A stretch of DNA of 64,000 nt from Prochlorococcus sp. MIT 1300 (GTDB lineage: Bacteria; Cyanobacteriota; Cyanobacteriia; PCC-6307; Cyanobiaceae): contig NZ_CP139302.1 of NCBI RefSeq assembly GCF_034092375.1, positions 310,001-374,000 of the forward strand, in the 5' to 3' direction. Of the stretch, positions 55,500 through 63,526 are shown one piece after another. The position numbers and the translations under genes are program-made. The notes beneath the pieces are model-generated. The model did no database searches. It worked only from the letters and a program-made list of their open reading frames with translations, and had not been told where the DNA came from. Numbering within the stretch: the stretch's first letter is position 1; each line of letters begins with the position of its first letter.

Positions 55500-55970
55500 A
55501 TGATTGAAAATTCAGCAAACCAAAGAAGATTTCGTTTTCTCTATAAGTCAATAATGTTCGCCATCACATCATTTACCACTCTAAGTATTCTTTTTTATTC
55601 GAATTTTACAAGCAAGGTCTCTGCAACGACGATATTTATGAAAACAGAACCCAACAAACTGGTAGAAAAAGTTGCAAACGGTTATTCAAATAAGTTTTGC
55701 AATGCTATAGGAATTGGGGTATCTCAAGATGGTGCACTAAAAATGACAATAGCAGAAAATAAAAGCGCTACATATAATCCATCTTTATGGTTAGACATAG
55801 CTATTTCTGGGAAGGACTCAATCGATAAAGTTGACCAAAATATACTATTAGAACTAGTAGCTAAGAATGTTGTAAACAAATGCGGATATCCAATTGGACT
55901 TGAAGGAAGCGAAGGAGTAGAGGATTTTAGATTAAGATTGGAAGAAGCATTATCAGACATAGAAGAGTAA
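55500..55970 (+). CDS. Hypothetical exported protein
   Basis: A 156-residue protein with a basic start (NQRRFRFLYKS), a hydrophobic signal or anchor helix (~18-35) and a likely cleavage region TSKVSATTI. The mature part is soluble and mixed: NKLVEKVANGYSNKFCNAIGIGVSQDGALKMTIAEN...NKCGYPIGLEGSEGVEDFRLRLEEAL, with two cysteines that could form a disulfide. I recognise no characterised family. Very AT-rich, likely confined to Prochlorococcus relatives. Confidence 0.65.
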   Translation: MIENSANQRRFRFLYKSIMFAITSFTTLSILFYSNFTSKVSATTIFMKTEPNKLVEKVANGYSNKFCNAIGIGVSQDGALKMTIAENKSATYNPSLWLDIAISGKDSIDKVDQNILLELVAKNVVNKCGYPIGLEGSEGVEDFRLRLEEALSDIEE

Positions 55971-55996
55971 TTTAATCATCTATTTCAAATCAACAA

Positions 55997-56515
55997 TTAA
56001 CACTCCAAAGTTGCTCTTGTTTCTCTTCCGGTAATTGGGTTGATGCCCTCTGCCGCATCGCACAGTTGCCTCAATTCATCTGACCTTATCTGAACATTCG
56101 TAAAATCTGCTCCTGTAATTATTACATCCTTAAAATGTGTGTTAAATGCAAATGCATCTTCCAAAATAGCGTTAGTCAAGTTTGTACCCTCCAAGACAGC
56201 TGAGTCTAAAGTAGCGTCACGGAGATTCGTATTGCTTAAGTCTGCCTCCTGAAGTTTCGCTCCGAACAAGCTTGCACCTTGGAGGTCACTGCCGGCGAGA
56301 GAAGATCTTCTTAGGTTTGTTAAGTTAAAGGTGACACCCTTTAAGTCTCTATTAGAAAAATCTGTTTCAATAAGTACTTGTTTTGCATAATCCATCGCTG
56401 AAAAAGCAGGGAGTGGCACGAGGAATAAGTAACAAATCAGTAGGGGAAAGACATGCCTGTTTAGATAGTTCATTATTTTAGAGATTGGAGTTTGCCCTGC
56501 TTTAAGTTTTTCCAT
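55997..56515 (-). CDS. Exported pentapeptide-repeat protein
   Basis: A 172-residue protein. After a hydrophobic signal helix ending near LPAFSA (~33-40) comes a run of A(D/N)LxX pentapeptides (DFSNRDLKGVTFNLTNLRRSSLAGSDLQGASLFGAKLQEADLSNTNLRDATL..., ~52-140) that should fold as a right-handed beta helix. The C-terminus, LRQLCDAAEGINPITGRETRATLEC, has two cysteines typical of lumenal members. Probably in the thylakoid lumen or periplasm. ATG 56473 is a possible shorter start. Confidence 0.85.
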   Translation of the reverse strand: MEKLKAGQTPISKIMNYLNRHVFPLLICYLFLVPLPAFSAMDYAKQVLIETDFSNRDLKGVTFNLTNLRRSSLAGSDLQGASLFGAKLQEADLSNTNLRDATLDSAVLEGTNLTNAILEDAFAFNTHFKDVIITGADFTNVQIRSDELRQLCDAAEGINPITGRETRATLEC

Positions 56516-56752
56516 AGGCTTTAGTTCGTTCCTCTAAAAACCAAGCAACAATCAAAGCATAAATGATTGACTCTTTAAATATGGCGCAAAGTAAGACATT
56601 TATACCAATATGGATTAATGGACAGCCAAGCTTTTTGGTTTAAATCAAATTGATAGCGCTTGAAATGGCTTTCTTGCTGGTGCAACGCTTTGTGGCAACC
56701 TGATAGCAGAGATGAAATTAGTAGCTATTACAAAAGTAATAAGGTTAAAGGC

Positions 56753-57055
56753 ATGTTGACCAATTCAACAAAAAAGCGCATACAGGAAATCCTGAATCGA
56801 ATTTCAAATGACCAAGTGATTTCAATTGAAGAGCGCCTTTATCTGCAGAGACTGGCGGATAAGGACCAAACTGTTGCTTCATGGCTACATAAGGCCAGAA
56901 GGAAACAACAATATCCACAGAACAATTCTGGTATTGACCAATTGTTGGATGATTTAAGTCTGGGCGCTATTGACCAAGACGATTCCTATCTGCCTGGCAA
57001 AGATGATTTAGGCGATTGGTTTAGAGGTGCTCCATCCTGGTTGGGACGAAGCTGA
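56753..57055 (+). CDS. Conserved small hypothetical protein upstream of GMC oxidoreductase
   Basis: A 100-residue soluble protein: MLTNSTKKRIQEILNRISNDQVISIEERLYLQRLADKDQTVASWLHKARRKQQ, an acidic middle, and the end YLPGKDDLGDWFRGAPSWLGRS. The frame is open further up to a TTG at 56660 but that extension looks non-coding. It precedes the GMC oxidoreductase by 26 bases in the same direction. Some flavin oxidases have a small partner subunit, so a paired role is possible; this is inference only. Confidence 0.65.
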   Translation: MLTNSTKKRIQEILNRISNDQVISIEERLYLQRLADKDQTVASWLHKARRKQQYPQNNSGIDQLLDDLSLGAIDQDDSYLPGKDDLGDWFRGAPSWLGRS

Positions 57056-57081
57056 AGACAAATGTATATATAGGCAAGGTT

Positions 57082-58734
57082 GTGAACAATCATCCCTTTG
57101 AAGCAGTTGTAGTCGGCTCAGGAGCTACTGGAGGTATTGCCGCTATGACATTGGCGCAATCTGGAATAAGGACCCTAGTCATCGAAGCAGGGCCTCAATT
57201 AAAGGTGGAAAAAGCTTTAGGGTCTGAGCCCACAAATACCTTTAGGAGACTAATTGGACTAGCAAGTGGTGAACAAAAAGTACAAGCGCAACACCCTGGC
57301 TACTGGAAATCAAACCCTCTTTTATATACAAATGAAAAATTTAATCCATACACCTATCCACTTAATAAACCTTTTATGTGGACTCAAGGTCGACAAGTAG
57401 GAGGAAGAAGCTTGACATGGGGAGGTATTACATTGCGAATTTCTGATCATGATCTAAAAGCACCAATTCAGGATGGGTATGGTTCCGAATGGCCTATTTC
57501 CTACAATGATCTATCACCACATTATTCATTTATTGAAAAGTCCCTACTGGTTCATGGAAATAAGGATGGATTAGATTACTTACCAGACGGCGAGTTCCTT
57601 AATCCATTACCCTTAACAGAAAGTGAAAAGATCTTTTTTGAAAAGGTTCAAAGCCAACTAAATTACCAATGCATTCATTCCAGAGGGTTTGCACATCACG
57701 ATTCCGCCGACAAAAATGTATGGCCAAATTCAAGCAGTTTAGGTAGTAGTTTAAAAAATGCTTTAGCAACAGGCAAAGTAGAAATATTACCCAATAAAAT
57801 GGTAGATCATTTAATATTTAATAAAGATTGTACAAGAGCCAGTGGACTAATACTTGTTGATCAAACTAATGGCAAAAGAGAAAAACTCGATGCCAATCTA
57901 GTTGTGCTTTGTGCATCAACAATTCAAACACTAAGGATCCTATTAGAGTCCAAAGAACAAAATTTATCTAATGGCTTTATAGACCCATCTGGCAAGCTAG
58001 GACAATGCTTAATGGATCATGTCTCTACTTGTCGATTTTTCTCTCTACCCAACAGAAGTTTAAAAGACAAAGATACACAAAATAAAGAGAAGCATATCCT
58101 TTCAGGAGCTGGTAGCTTTTTTATGCCTAATTGCTCTAATAGTGAACATAGCTTAAGAAAAAATTTTCTTAGAGGATATGGATTGTGGGGTGGAATAGAG
58201 AGGTTTGAACCTCCAGGTTGTTTAAAGCGGAGAGGAGATTCCTCAATCGGTTTCTTAATAGGTCATGGGGAGGTTCTTCCAAGAAGTGATAACAAAGTAA
58301 CTCTCTCTCACAAAACCGATAGATGGGGTATTAAAGCCCCACATATCGAATGTTCTTGGGGTGAGAATGAAAAGAAAATGGTCACTCATATGAACAAAAC
58401 AATCGAAGACTCAGTTGAAGCTTCTGGTGGAACAATTAGCCCTCTTAAAGAACTAGTAAAGATGCCTTTTATAGAGCCCTTTGTTGATAGCGCAATTGCA
58501 TTGCAAACAAGCTCGCCGCCACCTGGGTATTACATACACGAAGTAGGAGGCGCTCCTATGGGTGTAAACGAGAAGACTAGTGTCGTTGATTCATTCAATA
58601 GATTATGGAGATGTCCAAATGTGCTTGTTGTGGACGGAGCTTGTTGGCCAACTTCAGCCTGGCAAAGCCCAACCCTGACAATGATGGCAATCACTAGACG
58701 AGCATGCCTAGAAGCTATTAAACCTCAGTCCTAG
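57082..58734 (+). CDS. GMC-family flavin oxidoreductase
   Basis: A 550-residue FAD enzyme of the glucose-methanol-choline family. The FAD site is VVGSGATGGIAAMTLAQSGIRTLVIEAG (~10-37), then GRQVGGRSLTWGG (~109-121). The C-terminal motif is HEVGGAPMGVNEKTSVVDSFNRLWRCPNVLVVDGACWPTSAWQSPTLTMMAI. It oxidises an alcohol or sugar; the substrate is unknown. It starts at GTG 57082 and overlaps the convergent DUF2811 gene by 17 bases. Confidence 0.88.
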   Translation: MNNHPFEAVVVGSGATGGIAAMTLAQSGIRTLVIEAGPQLKVEKALGSEPTNTFRRLIGLASGEQKVQAQHPGYWKSNPLLYTNEKFNPYTYPLNKPFMWTQGRQVGGRSLTWGGITLRISDHDLKAPIQDGYGSEWPISYNDLSPHYSFIEKSLLVHGNKDGLDYLPDGEFLNPLPLTESEKIFFEKVQSQLNYQCIHSRGFAHHDSADKNVWPNSSSLGSSLKNALATGKVEILPNKMVDHLIFNKDCTRASGLILVDQTNGKREKLDANLVVLCASTIQTLRILLESKEQNLSNGFIDPSGKLGQCLMDHVSTCRFFSLPNRSLKDKDTQNKEKHILSGAGSFFMPNCSNSEHSLRKNFLRGYGLWGGIERFEPPGCLKRRGDSSIGFLIGHGEVLPRSDNKVTLSHKTDRWGIKAPHIECSWGENEKKMVTHMNKTIEDSVEASGGTISPLKELVKMPFIEPFVDSAIALQTSSPPPGYYIHEVGGAPMGVNEKTSVVDSFNRLWRCPNVLVVDGACWPTSAWQSPTLTMMAITRRACLEAIKPQS

Positions 58735-59002
58735 TGAAGAGTTCATTTAAATAACACTCTCTGACCACCCTATCTTCGCAACCATTCTGGAAAAGGAAAT
58801 TAGCCAAAGCGGAACTCATAACTCTGTATTGATCCCAATTTGGGTTTGTAGCAATAAATTGCCTCATGCCTCGATATAGGGCCTCTGGGATCTCAGTTTC
58901 CAAACTGACGTAACTAGAAGAACTAGAAAGGCAAGAAGAGTCGTCCTGCAATCGTGTAGCAACGTTCTCTTTGACGCAACGCTCTAATTGATTTCGGTCC
59001 AT
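58718..59002 (-). CDS. DUF2811 family protein
   Basis: A 94-residue protein. The conserved part is VSLETEIPEALYRGMRQFIATNPNWDQYRVMSSALANFLFQNGCEDRVVRECYLNELF (~32-88), the DUF2811 pattern, resembling a small helical DNA- or protein-binding domain. The first ~30 residues are variable and serine-rich. Function unknown. Confidence 0.8.
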   Translation of the reverse strand: MDRNQLERCVKENVATRLQDDSSCLSSSSSYVSLETEIPEALYRGMRQFIATNPNWDQYRVMSSALANFLFQNGCEDRVVRECYLNELFTRTEV

Positions 59003-59099
59003 TCAGTGCTCCAAGCATTTTGTTTCTGCAGTCCAGGAAGCCACAAACTTTCTGAGACGTCAAAGGACACTTTCAATAATGAGCTGATCACGAGATCAC

Positions 59100-59264
59100 T
59101 CAAGACTCATGTCGTAGCAAGCCTTTTATAGTCCGCTCTGGAAATTTACCCTCTACAAAAACCAACTCACCAGTCCTGTCAAGCATCATTCGCCACCAAA
59201 ACCTAAAACCACAAAAAACAAGGAAATTCAAACCCCCTTTCATATTCACAGTGGAAAAAGGCAT
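59100..59264 (-). CDS. Unlisted 54-residue ORF, possibly a real small gene
   Basis: ATG 59264 to TGA 59100 encodes 54 residues starting MPFSTVNMKGGLNFLVFCG, then FRFWWRMMLDRTG, then ELVFVEGKFPERTIKGLLRHES. The aromatic-rich turn and the amphipathic ending look like a folded small protein, not random frame. An internal ATG at 59243 is a possible start. An AGGA lies just before ATG 59264. It fills most of an otherwise empty 380-base gap between DUF2811 and cbiX, all on the same strand. I recognise no family. Confidence 0.5.
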   Translation of the reverse strand: MPFSTVNMKGGLNFLVFCGFRFWWRMMLDRTGELVFVEGKFPERTIKGLLRHES

Positions 59265-59334
59265 TAATCCTGTGGAAAAAGCCGGGGAAAATAGAAACCT
59301 GAACTCACATAAGTCCTGCTAATACCTAGGGAGT

Positions 59335-59367
59335 CTCATAAGTCTCTACCTAGAAGAGACTTATGAG
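59335..59367. repeat. Perfect 13-bp inverted repeat downstream of cbiX
   Basis: CTCATAAGTCTCT (59335-59347) and AGAGACTTATGAG (59355-59367) flank the loop ACCTAGA. It starts 15 bases after the cbiX stop. On that strand no T-run follows, so it may be a processed 3' end or an operator. A partial copy, CTCACATAAGTC, lies at about 59314. Confidence 0.75.
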
Positions 59368-59381
59368 CCTGGGCGTTTCAA

Positions 59382-60467
59382 CTAATTTTCTTTATTTTTC
59401 GCCTCTAAAGATTGGTGCTTGCTAACTGGACCTAAAGGGTGGTTCGCATGCGGGTAAACAATATGGTCATGATCATGGGTGTGAGTGTGACCATGATCAT
59501 GGTCATGGGTATAAAAGGAATCACATGCTCCAGTGCACTCGCTTTCGCAAAGATCGCAGGTTTTATCCAAGCCTTCAACATGACTATGATGACTTCTCTG
59601 AACAAGTCCAACTTCATTTTCAAAGCCAAGAACTTGTGATCTGTATTTGCATAATGCACAGTTCATAGCGGTATTTCCTTCCAAGGTGTCAATAATTCTT
59701 TCCACAAATGTTTTAACGACCAAAGGTTGATTACCTAGATAGGAAGCTGAAACAAATTCAACCATTGGAAATTCAGCAGAGACTTTCTTTGTATGTTCAC
59801 GGATCCGGCTAACTAGTACACCAGAAAACAAAAAATATGGAAAGACAATAATCCTCTTAAAGCCAAGTTTAACAAGGTGTCGTAAGCCAGGTTCAACCAA
59901 AGGGAAAGTTACCCCAGAGAAAACTGTTTCACCCCAGCCAAAGCCAAATCCCTCTACAAGCATTCTAGTTATCTTAGATACATTTGAATTCGCATCTGGA
60001 TCTGAAGAACCACGACCAACTACTACTAATAGTGTTTCTGATAGGGGCATTGAATTTAATGGTGATAAGGCCTGCTCGATTCGAAAACCAGCGGCACCTA
60101 TCATGTGATTACATATACCAAGCTCACGCCCGTATTCAATAGTTAGACCATTTTCGGCTGAATATCTATTAAGAGTGGAGGGAATGTCATTCTTTGCATG
60201 ACCTGCAGCGAAAAGCATTGCGGGTATAGCAAGGACTCTATTAACTGAAAGGGACTTAAGACGATCTAAGCCTTCCTTCAGGGTTGGTCTAGCAAACTCT
60301 AAGTAACCATACTCAACGGGTATACCTGGCAATACCTTGCGAATACCATCTACTAGTTGGGCAAATTCCTCTACAGCCAAACGATTTCTGCTCCCATGCC
60401 CACAGACCAGAATGCCCAGATCTAAAGCGTTCTTACCAAAAAGCTCAGGATTCAACGGGTTAACCAC
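59382..60467 (-). CDS. cbiX: Sirohydrochlorin cobaltochelatase, CbiX long form
   Basis: A 361-residue two-domain chelatase that inserts cobalt (or iron) into sirohydrochlorin. Domain 1 has LGILVCGHGSRN (~18-29) and AIPAMLFAAGHAKNDIP; domain 2 has LLVVVGRGSSDPDAN (~148-162) and FPYFLFSGVLVSRIREH. The C-terminus has the MxCxxC motif MNCALC (268-273), more cysteines (CDLCESECTGAC) and a His/Asp-rich run (HDHDHGHTHTHDHDH). In long-form CbiX such features bind a 4Fe-4S cluster and may hold metal. Starts at GTG 60467. Divergent from the FAD-linked oxidase. Confidence 0.92.
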   Translation of the reverse strand: MVNPLNPELFGKNALDLGILVCGHGSRNRLAVEEFAQLVDGIRKVLPGIPVEYGYLEFARPTLKEGLDRLKSLSVNRVLAIPAMLFAAGHAKNDIPSTLNRYSAENGLTIEYGRELGICNHMIGAAGFRIEQALSPLNSMPLSETLLVVVGRGSSDPDANSNVSKITRMLVEGFGFGWGETVFSGVTFPLVEPGLRHLVKLGFKRIIVFPYFLFSGVLVSRIREHTKKVSAEFPMVEFVSASYLGNQPLVVKTFVERIIDTLEGNTAMNCALCKYRSQVLGFENEVGLVQRSHHSHVEGLDKTCDLCESECTGACDSFYTHDHDHGHTHTHDHDHIVYPHANHPLGPVSKHQSLEAKNKEN

Positions 60468-60654
60468 TTAGTTTTCCATCAAGTCGAAGTAAGGTGTAAG
60501 ACCATCCACCTTAGGTACGCTAAAGAGTGAGAATTAAAGGCCCATTATTCAGCATTCTCTAAAAGTACCAAACTCTTTAGCAAACGATGCTCGAGTTACA
60601 GGGATTCTTGAAGCAAATCCAGACAACCTTCAAGAATTTCTCTGCAAAGCGAAT

Positions 60655-61824
60655 TTGTCGCTCGAACCGTTTCTTGTATGTAGTGGAGGCACTACAAGTA
60701 GATGTGCTGCTAATGGTTGTTTGACAATAGACATGCGTCATGGCTTCAATGAATTTCTCTTAGAAGAGGGTACAAATAATTTAAAAATGGGCTCTAGTCA
60801 TAACATGATTAGTGTTTTAATAGAGCTAGCGAAGAAGGGAAGGGCATTTCCTGCAGGTTTATCAGGTTTACCTGGAATTGGTTATATCATTACAGGAGGT
60901 GTAAGCCCTCTAAGTAGATCCCAAGGGTTAGCAATAGATCAAATACTTAAATTGGAAGGTTTCTGGGGTAACGGAAAAAGATTTTGCTTAACAAAACCCA
61001 CTTCAAATACAGATAAAAATAAAAAGATCATGTGGAAAGGACTTTGTGGAGCTGCTCCTTTCCTGGGAGTTATTACATCTCTAAAACTAGAAACGACATC
61101 TATTCCATCAATACAAGTTATTAAAATAAGACCTAGCACGAAACAACTATCCAATCTAATAAGGGAAGCAGAGAAATGGCCTAACACTATTAGCTTGCAA
61201 TGGTTCTGGAAAGATAGAATCACAGCATATATAGTAATTTTATTACAGTCAAAGAGTAGGAACCAACAAACAATTGAAATACGAAAGAATTTGCTTAGTA
61301 ATTATGATGCACAAGCCTTTTTCTATACAGGATTAAATAGTTTCTATAGCCTACTTCAGGAGGAGCAACCAACACAAAGGAAAGTGAAGGTTCACTCAGA
61401 GGTAATAAGTTTACTTTCTCCTGGATGGGGAACTAATTCAGAAGATTTGACTCAAAAAATTAAAATGCTTTTAGAAAAGAGACCCCACCCAGAATGCTCT
61501 ATTGCATCCCAACAGTTAGGTGGAAACACAAAGATAAATTGCGATAATTTAACATCATTCATTCATCGAGAAGCAATCTGGAAGCCATGGATAACTGGAA
61601 GCTGGAATGCCGGAGACGCTAGTGGAAAAAAATCAAGTCTCAGATGGGTACTTGAGACATGGGAAGCTCTAGAGCCTTTTTGCCCATGGATTCATATGGC
61701 ACAGCTTCATTCGCATCTCCCTTGGCACCAAAGAGAAATTGATTGTGCCTTTGGAGATTGGTTACCTGGGCTTAAGCAACTAAAAGACAAATGCGACCCA
61801 AACAACCTAATGGCCCCCCTGTGA
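60655..61824 (+). CDS. FAD-linked oxidase (glycolate-oxidase/GlcE-like), N-terminus uncertain
   Basis: A 389-residue protein from TTG 60655, with the FAD-binding type 4 domain: LVCSGGTTSRCAANGCLTIDM, FPAGLSGLPGIGYIITGGVSPLSRSQG, and LCGAAPFLGVITSLKLE. The frame stays open upstream to a stop at 60535. It reads VTGILEANPDNLQEFLCKAN, which looks like the normal start of this domain, yet it holds no ATG, GTG or TTG. An unusual start (ATT 60544 or 60547) or a damaged start is possible. The SulP gene follows 33 bases later. Confidence 0.75.
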   Translation: MSLEPFLVCSGGTTSRCAANGCLTIDMRHGFNEFLLEEGTNNLKMGSSHNMISVLIELAKKGRAFPAGLSGLPGIGYIITGGVSPLSRSQGLAIDQILKLEGFWGNGKRFCLTKPTSNTDKNKKIMWKGLCGAAPFLGVITSLKLETTSIPSIQVIKIRPSTKQLSNLIREAEKWPNTISLQWFWKDRITAYIVILLQSKSRNQQTIEIRKNLLSNYDAQAFFYTGLNSFYSLLQEEQPTQRKVKVHSEVISLLSPGWGTNSEDLTQKIKMLLEKRPHPECSIASQQLGGNTKINCDNLTSFIHREAIWKPWITGSWNAGDASGKKSSLRWVLETWEALEPFCPWIHMAQLHSHLPWHQREIDCAFGDWLPGLKQLKDKCDPNNLMAPL

Positions 61825-61857
61825 GATACGGTCAACAAAGAAGAGAGCAAAGCTTTT

Positions 61858-63420
61858 ATGACAAAACGATCGAAAACATCACTAAAACAAGATTGGTTTG
61901 GAAGTCCTAGAAAAGACATCCTCTCAGGTCTGGTAGTTGCATTCGCAATGATTCCTGAAGCGATTGCCTTCTCTGGAATAGCTGGTGTAGATCCAAAAGT
62001 CGGACTGTTTGGAGCGTTTTGCCTTTCAATCACTATCGCTTTTGTGGGTGGAAGAAATGCGATGATCACATCCGCTACTGGTTCAACAGCCCTACTTATG
62101 ACAGGGGTAGTTGTAACTGGTGATGCTCAAGGGCCTGGAGTTGGACTTTCTTATTTAATAGCTGCTGGACTTTTAACAGGAGTATTTCAAATCCTATGGG
62201 GATATCTCAGGTTGGCTTACCAAATGAGATTTGTGCCCCAAGCTGTACTTAGTGGTTTTGTAAATGCTCTCGCACTTCTTATATTTCAGGCGCAACTACC
62301 TCAACTTGGAATTGACTTACTTCACGGGGAGGGATCTGGTGGGTCAATTTTGCCATTCAGCCAAATTCCAATTGTCTGGTTGCTTGTGGGTTTGGGCCTT
62401 TTAATTATCTACGGCTTACCAAAGCTAACAAGAGTTCTTCCATCACAATTAGTAGCCATTGCAATACTTACGATTATCACAGTTTCCTTTGATATCAACA
62501 TTCCAACAGTACAAAGCCTGGGCGAACTTCCTGAGGGGCTTCCAAGCCTGTCGTTACCTTTTGGTTCCATTGAGCAGGGCAAAGTACCATTCAATATGGA
62601 GACATTGGGCATCATTCTTCCTACAGCGTTGGCAATATCGCTGGTGGGATTAATGGAAACTTTTCTGACTCAAGATATACTTGATGACATTACATTAACG
62701 AGTTCAGATAAGAACACAGAAGCCAAGGGTCAGGGCATAGCTAATTTAGTATCCTCATTCTTTGGAGGTATGGCTGGCTGTGCATTAGTGGGTCAATCAG
62801 TTATGAATATAGAGAATGGTGCAAGAACAAAACTCTCTACTTTATTTTCTGGCTTAAGCTTATTACTAATGATCCTCATTGGAAAAGCCTGGCTATATAA
62901 AATTCCAATGGCTGCTTTAGTAGCTGTAATGATTGCAATTTCAATAAGTACAGCTGATTTAGTTGGTTTAAGGAATATTAGAAAAATTCCAAGAAGTGAC
63001 ACAGCCGTAATGCTTATGACCTTTGCCGTAACGATGCTTACGACACCGCACAACCTTGCATTAGGAGTACTTGCTGGAGTTGCTCTAGCTGGAATACTTT
63101 TCAGCAGAAAAGTAGCAAAGGTAATAAAAGTACAGAAACATGAGATCAATCAAAATGAAATAACCTATGAAGTAATAGGTCAATTATTTTTTGTAAGTAA
63201 AATATATTTCTTACAAGGATTTGAATTTGGAGACCCAGGACAAAAAATAACAATTGACATGAGTCAAGCGCATGTCTGGGACCAAAGCGGAGTTGCAGCA
63301 CTAGATCAGGTAATAAGAAAATTAAGTAAAGCGGGCTCAGACGTTAAAGTCGAAGGGCTCAACAAAGAAAGCCTGGATCTATTCGAGCGGCTAGGAGGCC
63401 AGGAACCCATTCATGCCTAA
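61858..63420 (+). CDS. SulP-family anion transporter with STAS domain
   Basis: A 520-residue permease with about 10-12 transmembrane helices and a C-terminal STAS domain (~430-515; ITIDMSQAHVWDQSGVAALDQVIRKLS). Family motifs include DILSGLVVAFAMIPEAIAFSGIAGVDPKVGLF (~19-50) and GGMAGCALVGQSVMNIENGARTKLSTLFSG. Marine picocyanobacterial members are annotated as sulfate permeases, or as candidate low-affinity sodium-bicarbonate (BicA-like) importers; sequence alone does not decide. Confidence 0.9.
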   Translation: MTKRSKTSLKQDWFGSPRKDILSGLVVAFAMIPEAIAFSGIAGVDPKVGLFGAFCLSITIAFVGGRNAMITSATGSTALLMTGVVVTGDAQGPGVGLSYLIAAGLLTGVFQILWGYLRLAYQMRFVPQAVLSGFVNALALLIFQAQLPQLGIDLLHGEGSGGSILPFSQIPIVWLLVGLGLLIIYGLPKLTRVLPSQLVAIAILTIITVSFDINIPTVQSLGELPEGLPSLSLPFGSIEQGKVPFNMETLGIILPTALAISLVGLMETFLTQDILDDITLTSSDKNTEAKGQGIANLVSSFFGGMAGCALVGQSVMNIENGARTKLSTLFSGLSLLLMILIGKAWLYKIPMAALVAVMIAISISTADLVGLRNIRKIPRSDTAVMLMTFAVTMLTTPHNLALGVLAGVALAGILFSRKVAKVIKVQKHEINQNEITYEVIGQLFFVSKIYFLQGFEFGDPGQKITIDMSQAHVWDQSGVAALDQVIRKLSKAGSDVKVEGLNKESLDLFERLGGQEPIHA

Positions 63421-63526
63421 GATCAACCTTAGAGCTGTATAAAAACTTCCAATATTATTAAATTTAATTTAACCCATAATACATAATTCCTAAAAGTAGT
63501 AAAATAATATAAGTCTTTAACAACTA

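Noticed and set aside
56660-56752. Longer N-terminus for the small protein before the GMC oxidoreductase (TTG 56660)
   Set aside because: The extension is cysteine- and tryptophan-rich and unlike the rest; ATG 56753 gives a clean start.
59250-59279. Two DnaA-box-like sequences: TGTGGAAAA (59271-59279) and AGTGGAAAA (59250-59258), considered as part of a replication origin
   Set aside because: Only one exact box and one near match, with no dnaN or dnaA nearby and no further boxes. They also lie at or inside the start of the small ORF.
60587-60724. ATG at 60587 as the missing start of the FAD-linked oxidase
   Set aside because: It is in a different frame and ends after 45 codons; a frame change would be needed to join it.
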